From positions 1-29,577 of the forward strand of contig CAYGZA010000040.1 in NCBI GenBank assembly GCA_964354135.1: a stretch of DNA of 29,577 nt, in the 5' to 3' direction. This document shows, in pieces, positions 17,240 through 23,773 of the stretch. The notes below the pieces were generated by a model that was not told the origin of the DNA, did not search any database, and worked only from the letters and a program-made list of their open reading frames with translations. The position numbers and the translations under genes are program-made. Origin of the DNA: CAYGZA01 sp964354135. Its GTDB lineage: Bacteria; Planctomycetota; Planctomycetia; Pirellulales; Thermoguttaceae. The stretch's first letter is position 1, and each line of letters begins with the position of its first letter.

Positions 17240-17263
17240 ACGGCCTCCGTGTCATATCATAAT
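17234..17263 (+). promoter_or_regulatory. sigma-70-like promoter for csrA
   Basis: TTGGCG (17234-17239) and CATAAT (17258-17263) are separated by 18 bp. The -10 matches five of six consensus bases and the -35 about three. It sits 70 bp before the csrA start in a locally AT-richer stretch. This is a visual prediction only. Confidence 0.4.
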
Positions 17264-17332
17264 GGCTCGCTGGACGACGTTGCGTGATTCCGGGTTTTCG
17301 GGGCCCTGTAGCGACGCTAAGGAGGATTCGCC

Positions 17333-17548
17333 GTGCTTGTGCTAAGTCGAAGAAACGGCGAGAAGCTTCGAATCGGTGCGGAAGTCGAGATCCAGGTGCT
17401 CAACGTGACCCGCGAGTGCGTGCGACTTGGCGTTTCCGCTCCACGGAGCATTTCCGTCTACCGCGAGGAGGTCCACCGACAACGGATGGCGGGTATCCGG
17501 GCGGGTCCGCCCGATGCCGAAACTCGCCAGGCGCCGAGCGTCGTCTGA
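17333..17548 (+). CDS. csrA: Carbon storage regulator CsrA (RNA-binding)
   Basis: A 71-residue protein with the whole CsrA core: MLVLSRRNGEKLRIG, VEIQVLNVTRECVRLGVSAP and SVYREEVHRQR. L4 and R44, the residues that contact GGA motifs in RNA, are in place; the last 18 residues form an acidic/Pro tail not needed by the family. The start is GTG at 17333 with a full AAGGAGG ribosome site at 17320-17326. That site itself contains GGA, so the protein could bind its own leader, as known for CsrA elsewhere. The gene is divergent from the respiratory operon and stands alone, without the flagellar neighbours (fliW) that often accompany it. Confidence 0.95.
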   Translation: MLVLSRRNGEKLRIGAEVEIQVLNVTRECVRLGVSAPRSISVYREEVHRQRMAGIRAGPPDAETRQAPSVV

Positions 17549-17617
17549 TCCGGCCGGCCGCGTGGGCGGTTGGGCGGACAGCGCGCTTGCGCGAATCGCG
17601 GGGGGAAAGGAACCCAA

Positions 17618-17662
17618 GGAGGTCGCGCCCTGACTAACCTCCCGGCGACTCACGCAGCGTGA
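17618..17662 (+). other. paired short stems downstream of csrA
   Basis: GGAGGT (17618-17623) can pair with ACCTCC (17637-17642), which would hide an AAGGAGG sequence that has no convincing reading frame behind it. TCACGC-A-GCGTGA (17650-17662) is a perfect 13-bp palindrome next to it. Together they suggest a structured 3' region of the csrA transcript. Confidence 0.3.
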
Positions 17663-17682
17663 CGCCAAGGGCGATGGTGAAA

Positions 17683-17737
17683 GAGACTTCCGAAGTCTCC
17701 AAGACTTCAGAAGTCTGCGCGGCGTGCGCAGACTTTT
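17683..17737 (+). terminator. chain of alternating hairpins ending in a terminator-like stem
   Basis: Five copies of one arm alternate in sense. GAGACTTC-C-GAAGTCTC (17683-17699) is a perfect palindrome, AGACTTC-A-GAAGTCT (17702-17716) is the next, and AAGTCTGCGC (17711-17720) pairs over a GGCGT loop with GCGCAGACTT (17726-17735), followed by TT. The third stem (10 bp, GC at the tip, T-run of four at 17734-17737) is a plausible csrA terminator. The second and third stems share bases, so they exclude each other. Confidence 0.55.
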
Positions 17738-17804
17738 GCCCTTAATGATACAACGCCGTCCGCCGGCACGGCTGTTTAGGGGTATTCCACCAGATCAGCT
17801 AAGT

Positions 17805-17822
17805 GTTATGCCGAGGCATAAC
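17805..17822. repeat. palindrome GTTATGCC-GA-GGCATAAC at the cassette junction
   Basis: A perfect 8-2-8 palindrome. Its right arm is the attC R' box of the neighbouring cassette and its left arm is that box's complement. This is what would be left by the start of another cassette, or its R'' box, joined almost directly to the boundary. Confidence 0.5.
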
Positions 17823-17887
17823 CTACGGGGGCTGACGATAAGCTGCGGGCGCCGAAGGCGACCGCCAGCTTTATCGCCTTGTTAGAA
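17816..17887 (-). other. attC-like integron recombination site
   Basis: Read on the minus strand, the site opens with TTCTAAC (R'', plus 17881-17887) and closes with GTTATGC (R', plus 17816-17822), which fit the RYYYAAC and GTTRRRY core pattern with one deviation each. Between them CGATAAAGCTG (plus strand complement at about 17864-17876) pairs with CAGCTTATCG, leaving one unpaired A, which is the extrahelical base expected in the L'' arm of attC. GC-rich inner sequence fills the tip. Length (72 bp) is in the normal range. Cleavage would fall between G and T of GTT, between plus 17822 and 17821. Confidence 0.75.
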
Positions 17888-19119
17888 GGCGACCTCTTAG
17901 ACTCGATCGGCCGCACGACATTAGGGACGCCTCCTAGTCCACCGGAACCCGAAACTGTAGAAGCCCCTTCTGCAGCTTCGTGACCGCGCCGCTATCAAGC
18001 TCTTCTCCCTCATACTCGCAGCGATAGAGTCCCTGGAGGTTTGAGGGAAGCGATAGCCTCTTGTCCACAAGCAGAATGACGCGCTGGTTGTACGCGAGAA
18101 ACGCCGCCCCGATCTCGACGAGCACGTTCGCATTGATGCCGAACGATCCATCCTCGCGTTTTTCTGTCTCATCAGCGCTCACGTTGACGATGGCGCAGTT
18201 GCAGTCGCGCATCATGCCGAAGATTTTCTCCGGAATAGGAATCGCAGTGGTCTCGGTTTCGATCGCGACCTTGTACCTGAAGCCTCCGAACTCGAGATTG
18301 CTCTTGATCTGGTTGAGGATCCGTGTGTTCTTGGAGTGGGAAATGAAGATCCGCGGCTTGTGGGTAGTCGCAGCATCTACCGGTGGCTTGGCGGGCTCCT
18401 CTTCAGCCGCGGGCGGCGTTTCCGCCCGCGTGATCGGTTCTTCCAGTGCCTCATCGGCGCGATCCTCGCTCGCCGCCAGTTCGCTCCGTTCCCTGGGCCC
18501 CTCGCCTGGGCTCAGTCTCGGTTGGTCGAACCGAACGTACGGCGTGCCGCCGACGTCCTTGAGGAGGCCGAGTTCCGTCGCGTTCTTGATGAGCAGGTCG
18601 TAGCACTGCTCGCGATCCGCAGTTGGGATCCTGAACTCTCGTTCGAGCGTGTTCAGGAGTAGGTCCTTCCTGGGAAGCCGGTGGTTTTGGTACTTGCTGA
18701 AGAAGGACTTGTAGAACTCGACGTTGTAGAGAGCCCGGAGCAGTCCCTGAGATCTCTCGTCGTCGCTCGCGGGACTCACGATGCTCCGGCCTAGGTCGGT
18801 AAGAGAGATCCGCTCGGCCTGATATCCTCCCTCGGTAAGTCCATACTTGCTGGAAGCTGTAATCAAAGTCCTGAACGAGCTGCTGTCGGGAGAAGTGTCA
18901 AGAGACGCGGCGAGATCGACCCGGTTGTAGGGCTGCCCGGCGTTGTTGTCGCCGATCGACTCAGCGAGCCTTAGCGCTTCGACCAAAGTGAACTTCGGGT
19001 ACAGCGTCGTGGCCTTCGGCTTCCGCTGCGCCTTGGCCCCCGCGGTAATGCTTCTATCGCTACGGCGATTGCTCTTCTTGGCCACGGATCTCACCCCCAC
19101 TCTCGCTGTCGCCTTCTAA
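17822..19119 (-). mobile_element. integron gene cassette carrying one TIR-domain gene
   Basis: The unit of 1298 bp is bounded on the 5' side (minus strand) by G^TTAGAAGGCGAC (plus 19120-19108) and on the 3' side by the attC site. GTCGCCTTCTAAC just before attC (plus 17893-17881) is the exact 13-bp complement of the 5' boundary, as required when a circular cassette rebuilds its attC. It holds a single gene in the usual orientation, with the start codon about 35 bp from the boundary and little spare sequence. There is no integrase gene in the window and no clear attC upstream at 19121-19200, so this is a lone cassette, either inserted at a secondary site or a remnant of an array. A TIR-flanked mini-transposon is a less likely alternative. 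Confidence 0.7.
17934..19085 (-). CDS. Winged-helix-like/TIR-like (CAP12/Pycsar-type) predicted defence effector
   Basis: A 383-residue cytoplasmic protein in two parts. Residues about 30-180 look like tandem winged-helix modules (TLVEALRLAESIG, SSFRTLITASSKYGLTEGG, then YNVEFYKSFFSKY and LPRKDLLLNTLEREF), somewhat like DUF5343. An acidic Pro/Ala linker (about 195-240) leads to a TIR-like domain at 244-365 of the kind called CAP12_PCTIR: PRIFISHSKNTRILNQIKSNL, AIVNVSADE, NANVLVEIGAAFLAYNQRV and LPSNLQGLYRCEYEGE. E324 in VEIGAAF sits at the catalytic glutamate position. Known members of this domain cleave NAD in cyclic-nucleotide-triggered anti-phage systems. GTG at 19085 is preferred (GGTGAG upstream); GTG at 19094 and 19100 are alternatives. 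The gene is less GC-rich than its neighbours. Domain calls are by eye. Confidence 0.8.
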   Translation of the reverse strand: MAKKSNRRSDRSITAGAKAQRKPKATTLYPKFTLVEALRLAESIGDNNAGQPYNRVDLAASLDTSPDSSSFRTLITASSKYGLTEGGYQAERISLTDLGRSIVSPASDDERSQGLLRALYNVEFYKSFFSKYQNHRLPRKDLLLNTLEREFRIPTADREQCYDLLIKNATELGLLKDVGGTPYVRFDQPRLSPGEGPRERSELAASEDRADEALEEPITRAETPPAAEEEPAKPPVDAATTHKPRIFISHSKNTRILNQIKSNLEFGGFRYKVAIETETTAIPIPEKIFGMMRDCNCAIVNVSADETEKREDGSFGINANVLVEIGAAFLAYNQRVILLVDKRLSLPSNLQGLYRCEYEGEELDSGAVTKLQKGLLQFRVPVD

Positions 19120-19199
19120 CGTTTTGATTATCCGGGTCCGTCTAAGAACCCAGAAGCCGCGAGTTGTGTCAGCATATCATGCAAAAAGGCTGCACGCGG

Positions 19200-19280
19200 T
19201 GGCACGCCCAGAGCGCAACGATGGGCGTGGCAAGTCGCACGTGGGCCCTGCCACGCCCTTCGTCCCTCTCAGGGCGTGCG
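19200..19280 (+). repeat. interspersed hairpin repeat, copy 1
   Basis: Four arms alternate: GGCACGCCC (19201-19209), GGGCGTGGCA (19223-19232), TGCCACGCCC (19249-19258) and GGGCGTG (19272-19278). The middle pair is a perfect 10-bp stem around a 16-bp loop; outer arms can pair as well. The same pattern and much of the sequence recur at 27991-28070. It looks like a REP or MITE-type element; no gene is seen here. The remainder of 19281-19410 holds nothing I can identify. Confidence 0.6.
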
Positions 19281-19410
19281 ACCCTGCCGCTCCATCTCCT
19301 TTCTGATGAGCCTACTAATCTTCACGAGTCCGGTCAATCTAGCGCATAGCCCAGTCGGGGGGCCCTCTTCGGGTGTCCATGCCCCACGTCAGGCACCGGA
19401 AAACCGGCCT

Positions 19411-19438
19411 TTGAGGTTTTCGCAATAGCGGTTAGATT
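19411..19438 (+). promoter_or_regulatory. weak promoter candidate for the metallopeptidase gene
   Basis: TTGAGG (19411-19416) and TAGATT (19433-19438) are 16 bp apart, each matching four of six consensus positions, 66 bp before the start codon at 19504. This is weak evidence from position and sequence only. Confidence 0.25.
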
Positions 19439-19503
19439 GGCCCCTTCCCGGCCCACCAGCGACGCGGCCGGACCCGCAACATAAGAAGGGAAGCACCAGG
19501 AGC

Positions 19504-20631
19504 ATGGAAGCTCATCGGATCCGGGCCGCCTGCACTGCGGCCGTGCTCTGTGCCTTGATGGGGGCCAGCTATCGGACCCCCAATTTCCTCGTGCAAACGG
19601 CCGATCCCCGGTTGGCCGAGCAGTTCGCCAAGGTGGCGGAGAAGCACCGCGCCGAGCTGGCCGTCGCCTGGACCGGCAAGGCCATGCCCGAATGGTCCCA
19701 GCCCTGCGTGGTCACGGTCCAGGTCGGCGCCAACCTCGGGGCGGGCGGGGCGGCCTCCTTTCTCTTCGACCGCGGCCAGGTCTACGGCTGGCGGATGAAC
19801 ATCCAGGGGTCCGCCGAGCGGATCCAGGATTCCGTCCTGCCCCACGAGATCACGCACATGGTGTTTGCCAGCCACTTCCGCTCTCCGCTGCCCCGCTGGG
19901 CCGACGAAGGGGCCGCCAGCACCGTGGAGCATCCCGCGGAGCGGGCCAAGCACAAGAAGATGCTCACCGAGTTTCTTCAGACCGGCCGCGGGATCGCCTT
20001 CAACCGGATGTTGGCCATGACCGAGTACCCGCAGGACGTCATGCCCCTCTATGCGCAGGCCCACTCCCTGGCCGATTACCTGATCCAGCAGGGCGGCAAG
20101 CAGAAATACGTGGCGTTCCTGGCCGAGGGCCTCAAAGAGAACCAGTGGGCGGCGGCGGCCTACCGGCACTACGGGATCAAGGACCTCGGGACGCTGCAAA
20201 GCACGTGGCTGGTTTGGGTGGCGCAGGGCTCTCCGCCGCTTCGGCCGCCGCAGGAGCAGCCGGGCGGGCCGTCGCAGGGCCCGATGCTGGCGGCCGCGAC
20301 GCGCCTTCCCCGACCCGACCCGAACCTGATCTACCGCGTCCGCAACGAGGGCCGCCCGAGCCCTGCCGCGGGCAAACTGGTCCCCGTCGACTGGCCTGAG
20401 GAGAGCCCCGTGCGGCTGGCGAGCCTGCCGCCGGCAGCCGCCCCCGCCAAACAGGCACCGCGCTCGGATGCCCTCTCGTCGGCAATCCAGCGGTTGGCGG
20501 CGGCCGATCCCGCGGGCGTCGCTGCCGCCTCACCGTGGCCGGCGGAGCCGCTCCGCGGCCACTTGAGCCGGCCGCAGCCGATCGAGAAGCCGCGGCAGAT
20601 CATCTTGGAGTGGGACCGGCGCGGACCGTAG
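19504..20631 (+). CDS. Secreted gluzincin-type zinc metallopeptidase-like protein
   Basis: A 375-residue protein with a short N-terminal hydrophobic segment (about 5-22) that is a likely signal peptide, and the zinc site HEITH (H114, E115, H118) followed by RWADEGAAS with E135 as the third ligand, the spacing of gluzincin peptidases (MA-like). A helical region continues to about 235 (YAQAHSLADYLIQQGG). From about 240 the protein is Pro/Ala-rich and low in complexity, with no recognised domain. The ATG at 19504 has AGGAG three bases upstream. It stands alone between a repeat-rich gap and a convergent lipid-synthesis pair, so context does not reveal a substrate. Exact family is not known to me. 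Confidence 0.75.
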   Translation: MEAHRIRAACTAAVLCALMGASYRTPNFLVQTADPRLAEQFAKVAEKHRAELAVAWTGKAMPEWSQPCVVTVQVGANLGAGGAASFLFDRGQVYGWRMNIQGSAERIQDSVLPHEITHMVFASHFRSPLPRWADEGAASTVEHPAERAKHKKMLTEFLQTGRGIAFNRMLAMTEYPQDVMPLYAQAHSLADYLIQQGGKQKYVAFLAEGLKENQWAAAAYRHYGIKDLGTLQSTWLVWVAQGSPPLRPPQEQPGGPSQGPMLAAATRLPRPDPNLIYRVRNEGRPSPAAGKLVPVDWPEESPVRLASLPPAAAPAKQAPRSDALSSAIQRLAAADPAGVAAASPWPAEPLRGHLSRPQPIEKPRQIILEWDRRGP

Positions 20632-20650
20632 AGCGGGTTTGAGAAGCCGA

Positions 20651-20770
20651 CGTCAGCCGTCAGCGATCGGCTTTCAGCACGCCACTGTCCTCCGCGGTCC
20701 CGCACGGAAGCGCCCCGGGAAGTCGTCGTGCAGACGATGCTTAAGAAGCTGACGGCTGATAGCTGATAGC
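20651..20770. repeat. heptamer-type repeat pair (GCTGATA / TCAGC) in inverted orientation
   Basis: GTCAGCCGTCAGC (20652-20664) continues into further copies of the TCAGC unit at a 7-bp period. GCTGACGGCTGATAGCTGATAGC, starting at 20748, is the inverted version with GCTGATA units. The inner arms match at 12 of 13 positions over an 83-bp gap. The repeat lies in the gap between two convergent genes, where it may act as a bidirectional terminator or be a degenerate mobile repeat. Confidence 0.5.
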
Positions 20771-20814
20771 GGTCGTCGGACAATCGCAACGGTGAACCTT
20801 CTCAAGCACCGGCA

Positions 20815-21945
20815 TCAGAGGACCGGCCTGATCTGACCGGTGCTCGCGAGATAGCTGAGGTAGTACTGCGTGAAGTGGTAGAAGACGGGGGCCGCGAAGC
20901 AGATCGAGTCGATCCGGTCGAGCACGCCGCTGTGCCCCGCCACGAGCGTCCCGTAGTCCTTGACCCCACGGTCCCGCTTGATGGCCGACATGGTCAGGGC
21001 CCCGGCAAACCCCATCAGCGCAATCACCGCCGACATTCCCCCGGCGAACCAGTAGGGGAACGGCGGGATGGCCCATCCCAGGGCGGCCCCGATCAAGGTC
21101 ACGCTGGCGGTTCCCCCTAAGAGACCTTCCCAGGTTTTCGTCGGGTTGATGGTCGGCACGATCACGTGTTTGCTGGGGATCTGGGCCCAGGCGTACTGGA
21201 GCACCTCGCTCAGTTGCACCATCAGGATGAAGAAGAACAACAAGCGGGCGCACTTGTTGGGGTCCTTCTCCGACCGATTCTTGGCGGTGTTCTTCTCGGT
21301 GCGGTTTGCGGAACCGCTTTCGTTCTCGGCAGGCTGCTTGTCCCCGGCCGCCTTCTCCGCGTCTTCCGAGGGCTTCTCCAAGCCGGTCTTCTCCGCGGCC
21401 GGCGACGCCACCGGGGCGTCCTTCGGCAGGGGCAGCATCAGCAAGGCCGGGGCATAGCTCAAGCAGTAAACGCAGATCAGCAGGCCCGCTTGGATCTTCG
21501 CCGTCCGCTCCAGGAAACGCTTCGAGTCCCCCGACATCGCGATCCGCGCCGGGATGAACAACAGCGCATACACCGGGATCACCGTGCTGAACAACTCGTA
21601 CCTGCCCGTCCCCACCAAGACGAACTGCAGCGGCGTACACAGGAAGAAGACCCAGAAGAGCGCCCGGTGATCGCCGGGGCGCGTCGGGGTCAGGGTGATG
21701 AACTCCCGCAGGGCCCAAAAGGCAATCAGCCCGAAAAGGACAACGGTCACCACCTCGTGCGTGAGGATCGCGGCCGCCAGCACCGCGCAGAGGAGCCACC
21801 AGGCGCGGATCCGAAGCCGGAAGGTCTCCAGGATCGCCGGGTCGATCGACGCGTCGGGGCGGCGCTTCAGGATCTGGATCACGGCCGTACCCGCGCCCAA
21901 GAGCACGAGCACGCCGCTCACCAGTCCCAAGGTCGTGAAGTCCAT
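20815..21945 (-). CDS. cdsA: Phosphatidate cytidylyltransferase (CDP-diglyceride synthase)
   Basis: An integral membrane enzyme that makes CDP-diacylglycerol from phosphatidate and CTP, the branch point of phospholipid synthesis. The family signature near the C-terminus is present: SAIKRDRGVKDYG followed by GHSGVLDRIDS (the common form is HGGxxDRxD). About eight to nine helices are visible. Residues about 180-225 form a hydrophilic insert rich in Lys, Glu and Ala (EKPSEDAEKAAG) that the usual 260-300-residue enzymes lack; total is 376. The ATG at 21945 has AAAGGAAA upstream. It follows plsC, its pathway predecessor, after 21 bp. Confidence 0.92.
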   Translation of the reverse strand: MDFTTLGLVSGVLVLLGAGTAVIQILKRRPDASIDPAILETFRLRIRAWWLLCAVLAAAILTHEVVTVVLFGLIAFWALREFITLTPTRPGDHRALFWVFFLCTPLQFVLVGTGRYELFSTVIPVYALLFIPARIAMSGDSKRFLERTAKIQAGLLICVYCLSYAPALLMLPLPKDAPVASPAAEKTGLEKPSEDAEKAAGDKQPAENESGSANRTEKNTAKNRSEKDPNKCARLLFFFILMVQLSEVLQYAWAQIPSKHVIVPTINPTKTWEGLLGGTASVTLIGAALGWAIPPFPYWFAGGMSAVIALMGFAGALTMSAIKRDRGVKDYGTLVAGHSGVLDRIDSICFAAPVFYHFTQYYLSYLASTGQIRPVL

Positions 21946-21966
21946 CGGTTTCCTTTCCGGCGCCGG

Positions 21967-22581
21967 CTATGTCTCCTTGAGCCGGCGCACCGCCTCCCGC
22001 GCCCGGCGGAGGAAATCGGCCTTCGGCTCCCCCGCTTCCAGCCACATCGGCGGGCCGAAGCTGATGCACGTCAAGAGCGGCACGGGCAGGAACTCGCCTC
22101 GGGGCAGGATCCGGTTCATGTTGTCGATGTGAACCGGCACCAGCTCCAAGTCCGGCCGCTTCTTGCACAAGTAAAAGAGCCCGCTCTTGAACTCGCCGAT
22201 TTCCGCGCCCGAGCTCCGCCCTCCTTCGGGAAACACGATCAAGGAGAACCGGTCCCCGATCTCGCGGAGCATCACGTCCACGGGGCTCTGGTGGACCTTG
22301 ATCTCCGTCCGGTCGATTAAGAGGGCGTTGAACACCCGCGTCGCCAGGTAGTGCCTCACCCGCCCGCGGGTCCAGTAGTCCTTGGCCGCCACCGGCCGCG
22401 CGAGCGCGCGGACCTCGCCCGGCAACGCCGACCAAATGACCAAGGCGTCCAGGTGGCTCGTGTGGTTGGCGAAGTATATCCGCTGGCAGGTGTCGGGCTG
22501 GGAGTTGACCCAGCGCACCGTGGCACCGCTGAGCAACCTGGCAATCAGGGCCAGTATGGTTCCGGTGACCTTGGCTTCCAT
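21967..22581 (-). CDS. plsC: 1-acyl-sn-glycerol-3-phosphate acyltransferase (PlsC family)
   Basis: A 204-residue membrane-associated acyltransferase that adds the second acyl chain to lysophosphatidate. Both catalytic blocks are intact: NHTSHLD (HX4D motif, about residues 39-45) and FPEGGRSS (about 117-124). An N-terminal hydrophobic segment is short. It is in one operon with cdsA, which uses its product. No strong ribosome site is seen before 22581, but no better start exists. Confidence 0.92.
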   Translation of the reverse strand: MEAKVTGTILALIARLLSGATVRWVNSQPDTCQRIYFANHTSHLDALVIWSALPGEVRALARPVAAKDYWTRGRVRHYLATRVFNALLIDRTEIKVHQSPVDVMLREIGDRFSLIVFPEGGRSSGAEIGEFKSGLFYLCKKRPDLELVPVHIDNMNRILPRGEFLPVPLLTCISFGPPMWLEAGEPKADFLRRAREAVRRLKET

Positions 22582-22917
22582 CCCAGACGCGGGGGACGTA
22601 TCTCCGGGTGGCGGTCCAGTGGCGGCCTAAGAGCAGCCCACAAAACGAGTCGGCCCTCCCACGGCGGGCCCCTCACCGGGGGCGCAGCGCCGCCGGCTGC
22701 AAGCCGAGAACTCATCTTGATGGCGGCTCTCAAGAACTGAACTATACCGCGTGGCCGTCCCGCACCCGCCGGTCCCCCATCTTAGCGTGGAAGCCGAGCA
22801 GAGCATAGCCCCCAGGGGGGACGCGGGATGGATTGTCAGAACACCACCAGACGCAGAATGCGGTAGGCATACTTCCAGCCCTACCGCCTTGGGGGGCTTC
22901 TCGCGATCGCCCGTCCT
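22582..22917. other. 336-bp intergenic region with one stem
   Basis: The only clear structure is GCGGTAGG (22860-22867) pairing with CCTACCGC (22880-22887) over a 12-bp loop, 31 bp downstream of the sugar transferase gene on the minus strand. It may be that gene's terminator although a T run is absent. I found no gene and no convincing promoter for plsC in the rest. Confidence 0.35.
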
Positions 22918-23760
22918 CTAATACGCCCCCCGCGTGGTGAGGACGCTCCAGGGGGTCCGGACCAGGAGCTTCAAGTCGGTCCCCACGCGTTGGTGCCGCA
23001 CGTACCAAAGGTCCATGCGGACCCAGTCCTCGAAGCCGATCTCCGACCGCCCGCTGATTTGCCACAAGCACGTCAGACCCGGCTTGACCGCCAGCCGGCG
23101 GCGCTGCCAGGGCTCGTACTCGGCGACTTCCTGGGGCAGCGGAGGTCGCGGGCCGACCAGCGACATCTGGCCGGCCAGGACATTGAACAACTGGGGCGCT
23201 TCGTCGAGGCTCGTCCGCCGCAGCAGCCATCCCAGCCGGGTGATCCGGGGGTCCTGCCGGTTCTTGAAGACGGGGCCGTCCTGCTCGTTGACCACTTCCC
23301 GCCGCCGCTTGTCGGCATCGAGGGTCATCGTGCGGAACTTGTACATCACGAACGGCCGGCCGCACCATCCCATGCGAACCTGGCGGAAGAGCGGCTTGCC
23401 CCGGGTGGTTAGCCAGAGCGCCGCGTACGCCGCAAGCATCACCGGCGCAAGAAGCACGAGGATGACGAAGGCTCCGACCACGTCCAAGACCCTCTTGGCG
23501 TGCAGATAGCGCGGAGAGAGGTTCCCTTCCGGCAGCACGACCGCTTCTCCCGCGGCGAGGAGCTGCTGGAAACGGGAAACCGGCCGCTTGGGCCGCCGCG
23601 AACCCCGCTGAACCCGTCGCCACACGCCGCCCGGCGGAACACGCGGCATCGCGGGCAGTACCACCGGGCCCTCGGGAACTCCATCCGCGGGCACGCCTGG
23701 CGGGTGGACAACGGGCGGGAAGGCCTCCATCGTCATGGATCGCGCCACGTTGATTACCAT
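22918..23760 (-). CDS. Polyprenyl-phosphate sugar-1-phosphate transferase (bacterial sugar transferase)
   Basis: Starts a polysaccharide chain by moving a sugar-1-phosphate from a UDP-sugar to undecaprenyl phosphate. The C-terminal catalytic domain is complete: KRVLDVVGAFVIL with one helix (about 90-113), MYKFRTM, DEAPQLFNVLAGQMSLVGPR and KPGLTCLWQISGRS. The N-terminal 80 residues are Pro/Arg-rich and soluble, without the four-helix domain of WcaJ-type enzymes, so this is the short single-helix form. GAGG lies seven bases before the ATG at 23760. It follows the Wzz-like gene after 13 bp and belongs to the exopolysaccharide set. The sugar used cannot be told from sequence. Confidence 0.92.
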   Translation of the reverse strand: MVINVARSMTMEAFPPVVHPPGVPADGVPEGPVVLPAMPRVPPGGVWRRVQRGSRRPKRPVSRFQQLLAAGEAVVLPEGNLSPRYLHAKRVLDVVGAFVILVLLAPVMLAAYAALWLTTRGKPLFRQVRMGWCGRPFVMYKFRTMTLDADKRRREVVNEQDGPVFKNRQDPRITRLGWLLRRTSLDEAPQLFNVLAGQMSLVGPRPPLPQEVAEYEPWQRRRLAVKPGLTCLWQISGRSEIGFEDWVRMDLWYVRHQRVGTDLKLLVRTPWSVLTTRGAY

Positions 23761-23773
23761 GGAATAACCTCGT

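Noticed and set aside
17618..17660. Small reading frame starting CTG after the AAGGAGG at 17617
   Set aside because: Only about ten codons, with no ATG, GTG or TTG start.
17740..17815. Second attC site next to the first
   Set aside because: GGCATAAC and GTTGTATC could serve as outer boxes, but the inner arms do not pair; only a 5-bp stem (GCCGT/ACGGC) forms, too short for attC.
17881..19120. Reading the 13-bp inverted repeats as ends of a MITE or small transposon
   Set aside because: One repeat is internal to the attC-like structure, no target duplication is seen, and the repeat contains the GTT core, so a cassette explains more.
19124..19349. Two short plus-strand open frames upstream of the metallopeptidase
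   Set aside because: They run through the hairpin repeat and have no ribosome site or recognisable product.
19432..20199. Minus-strand open frame antisense to the metallopeptidase
   Set aside because: The plus-strand reading has a signal peptide, zinc site and ribosome site; the minus reading has none.
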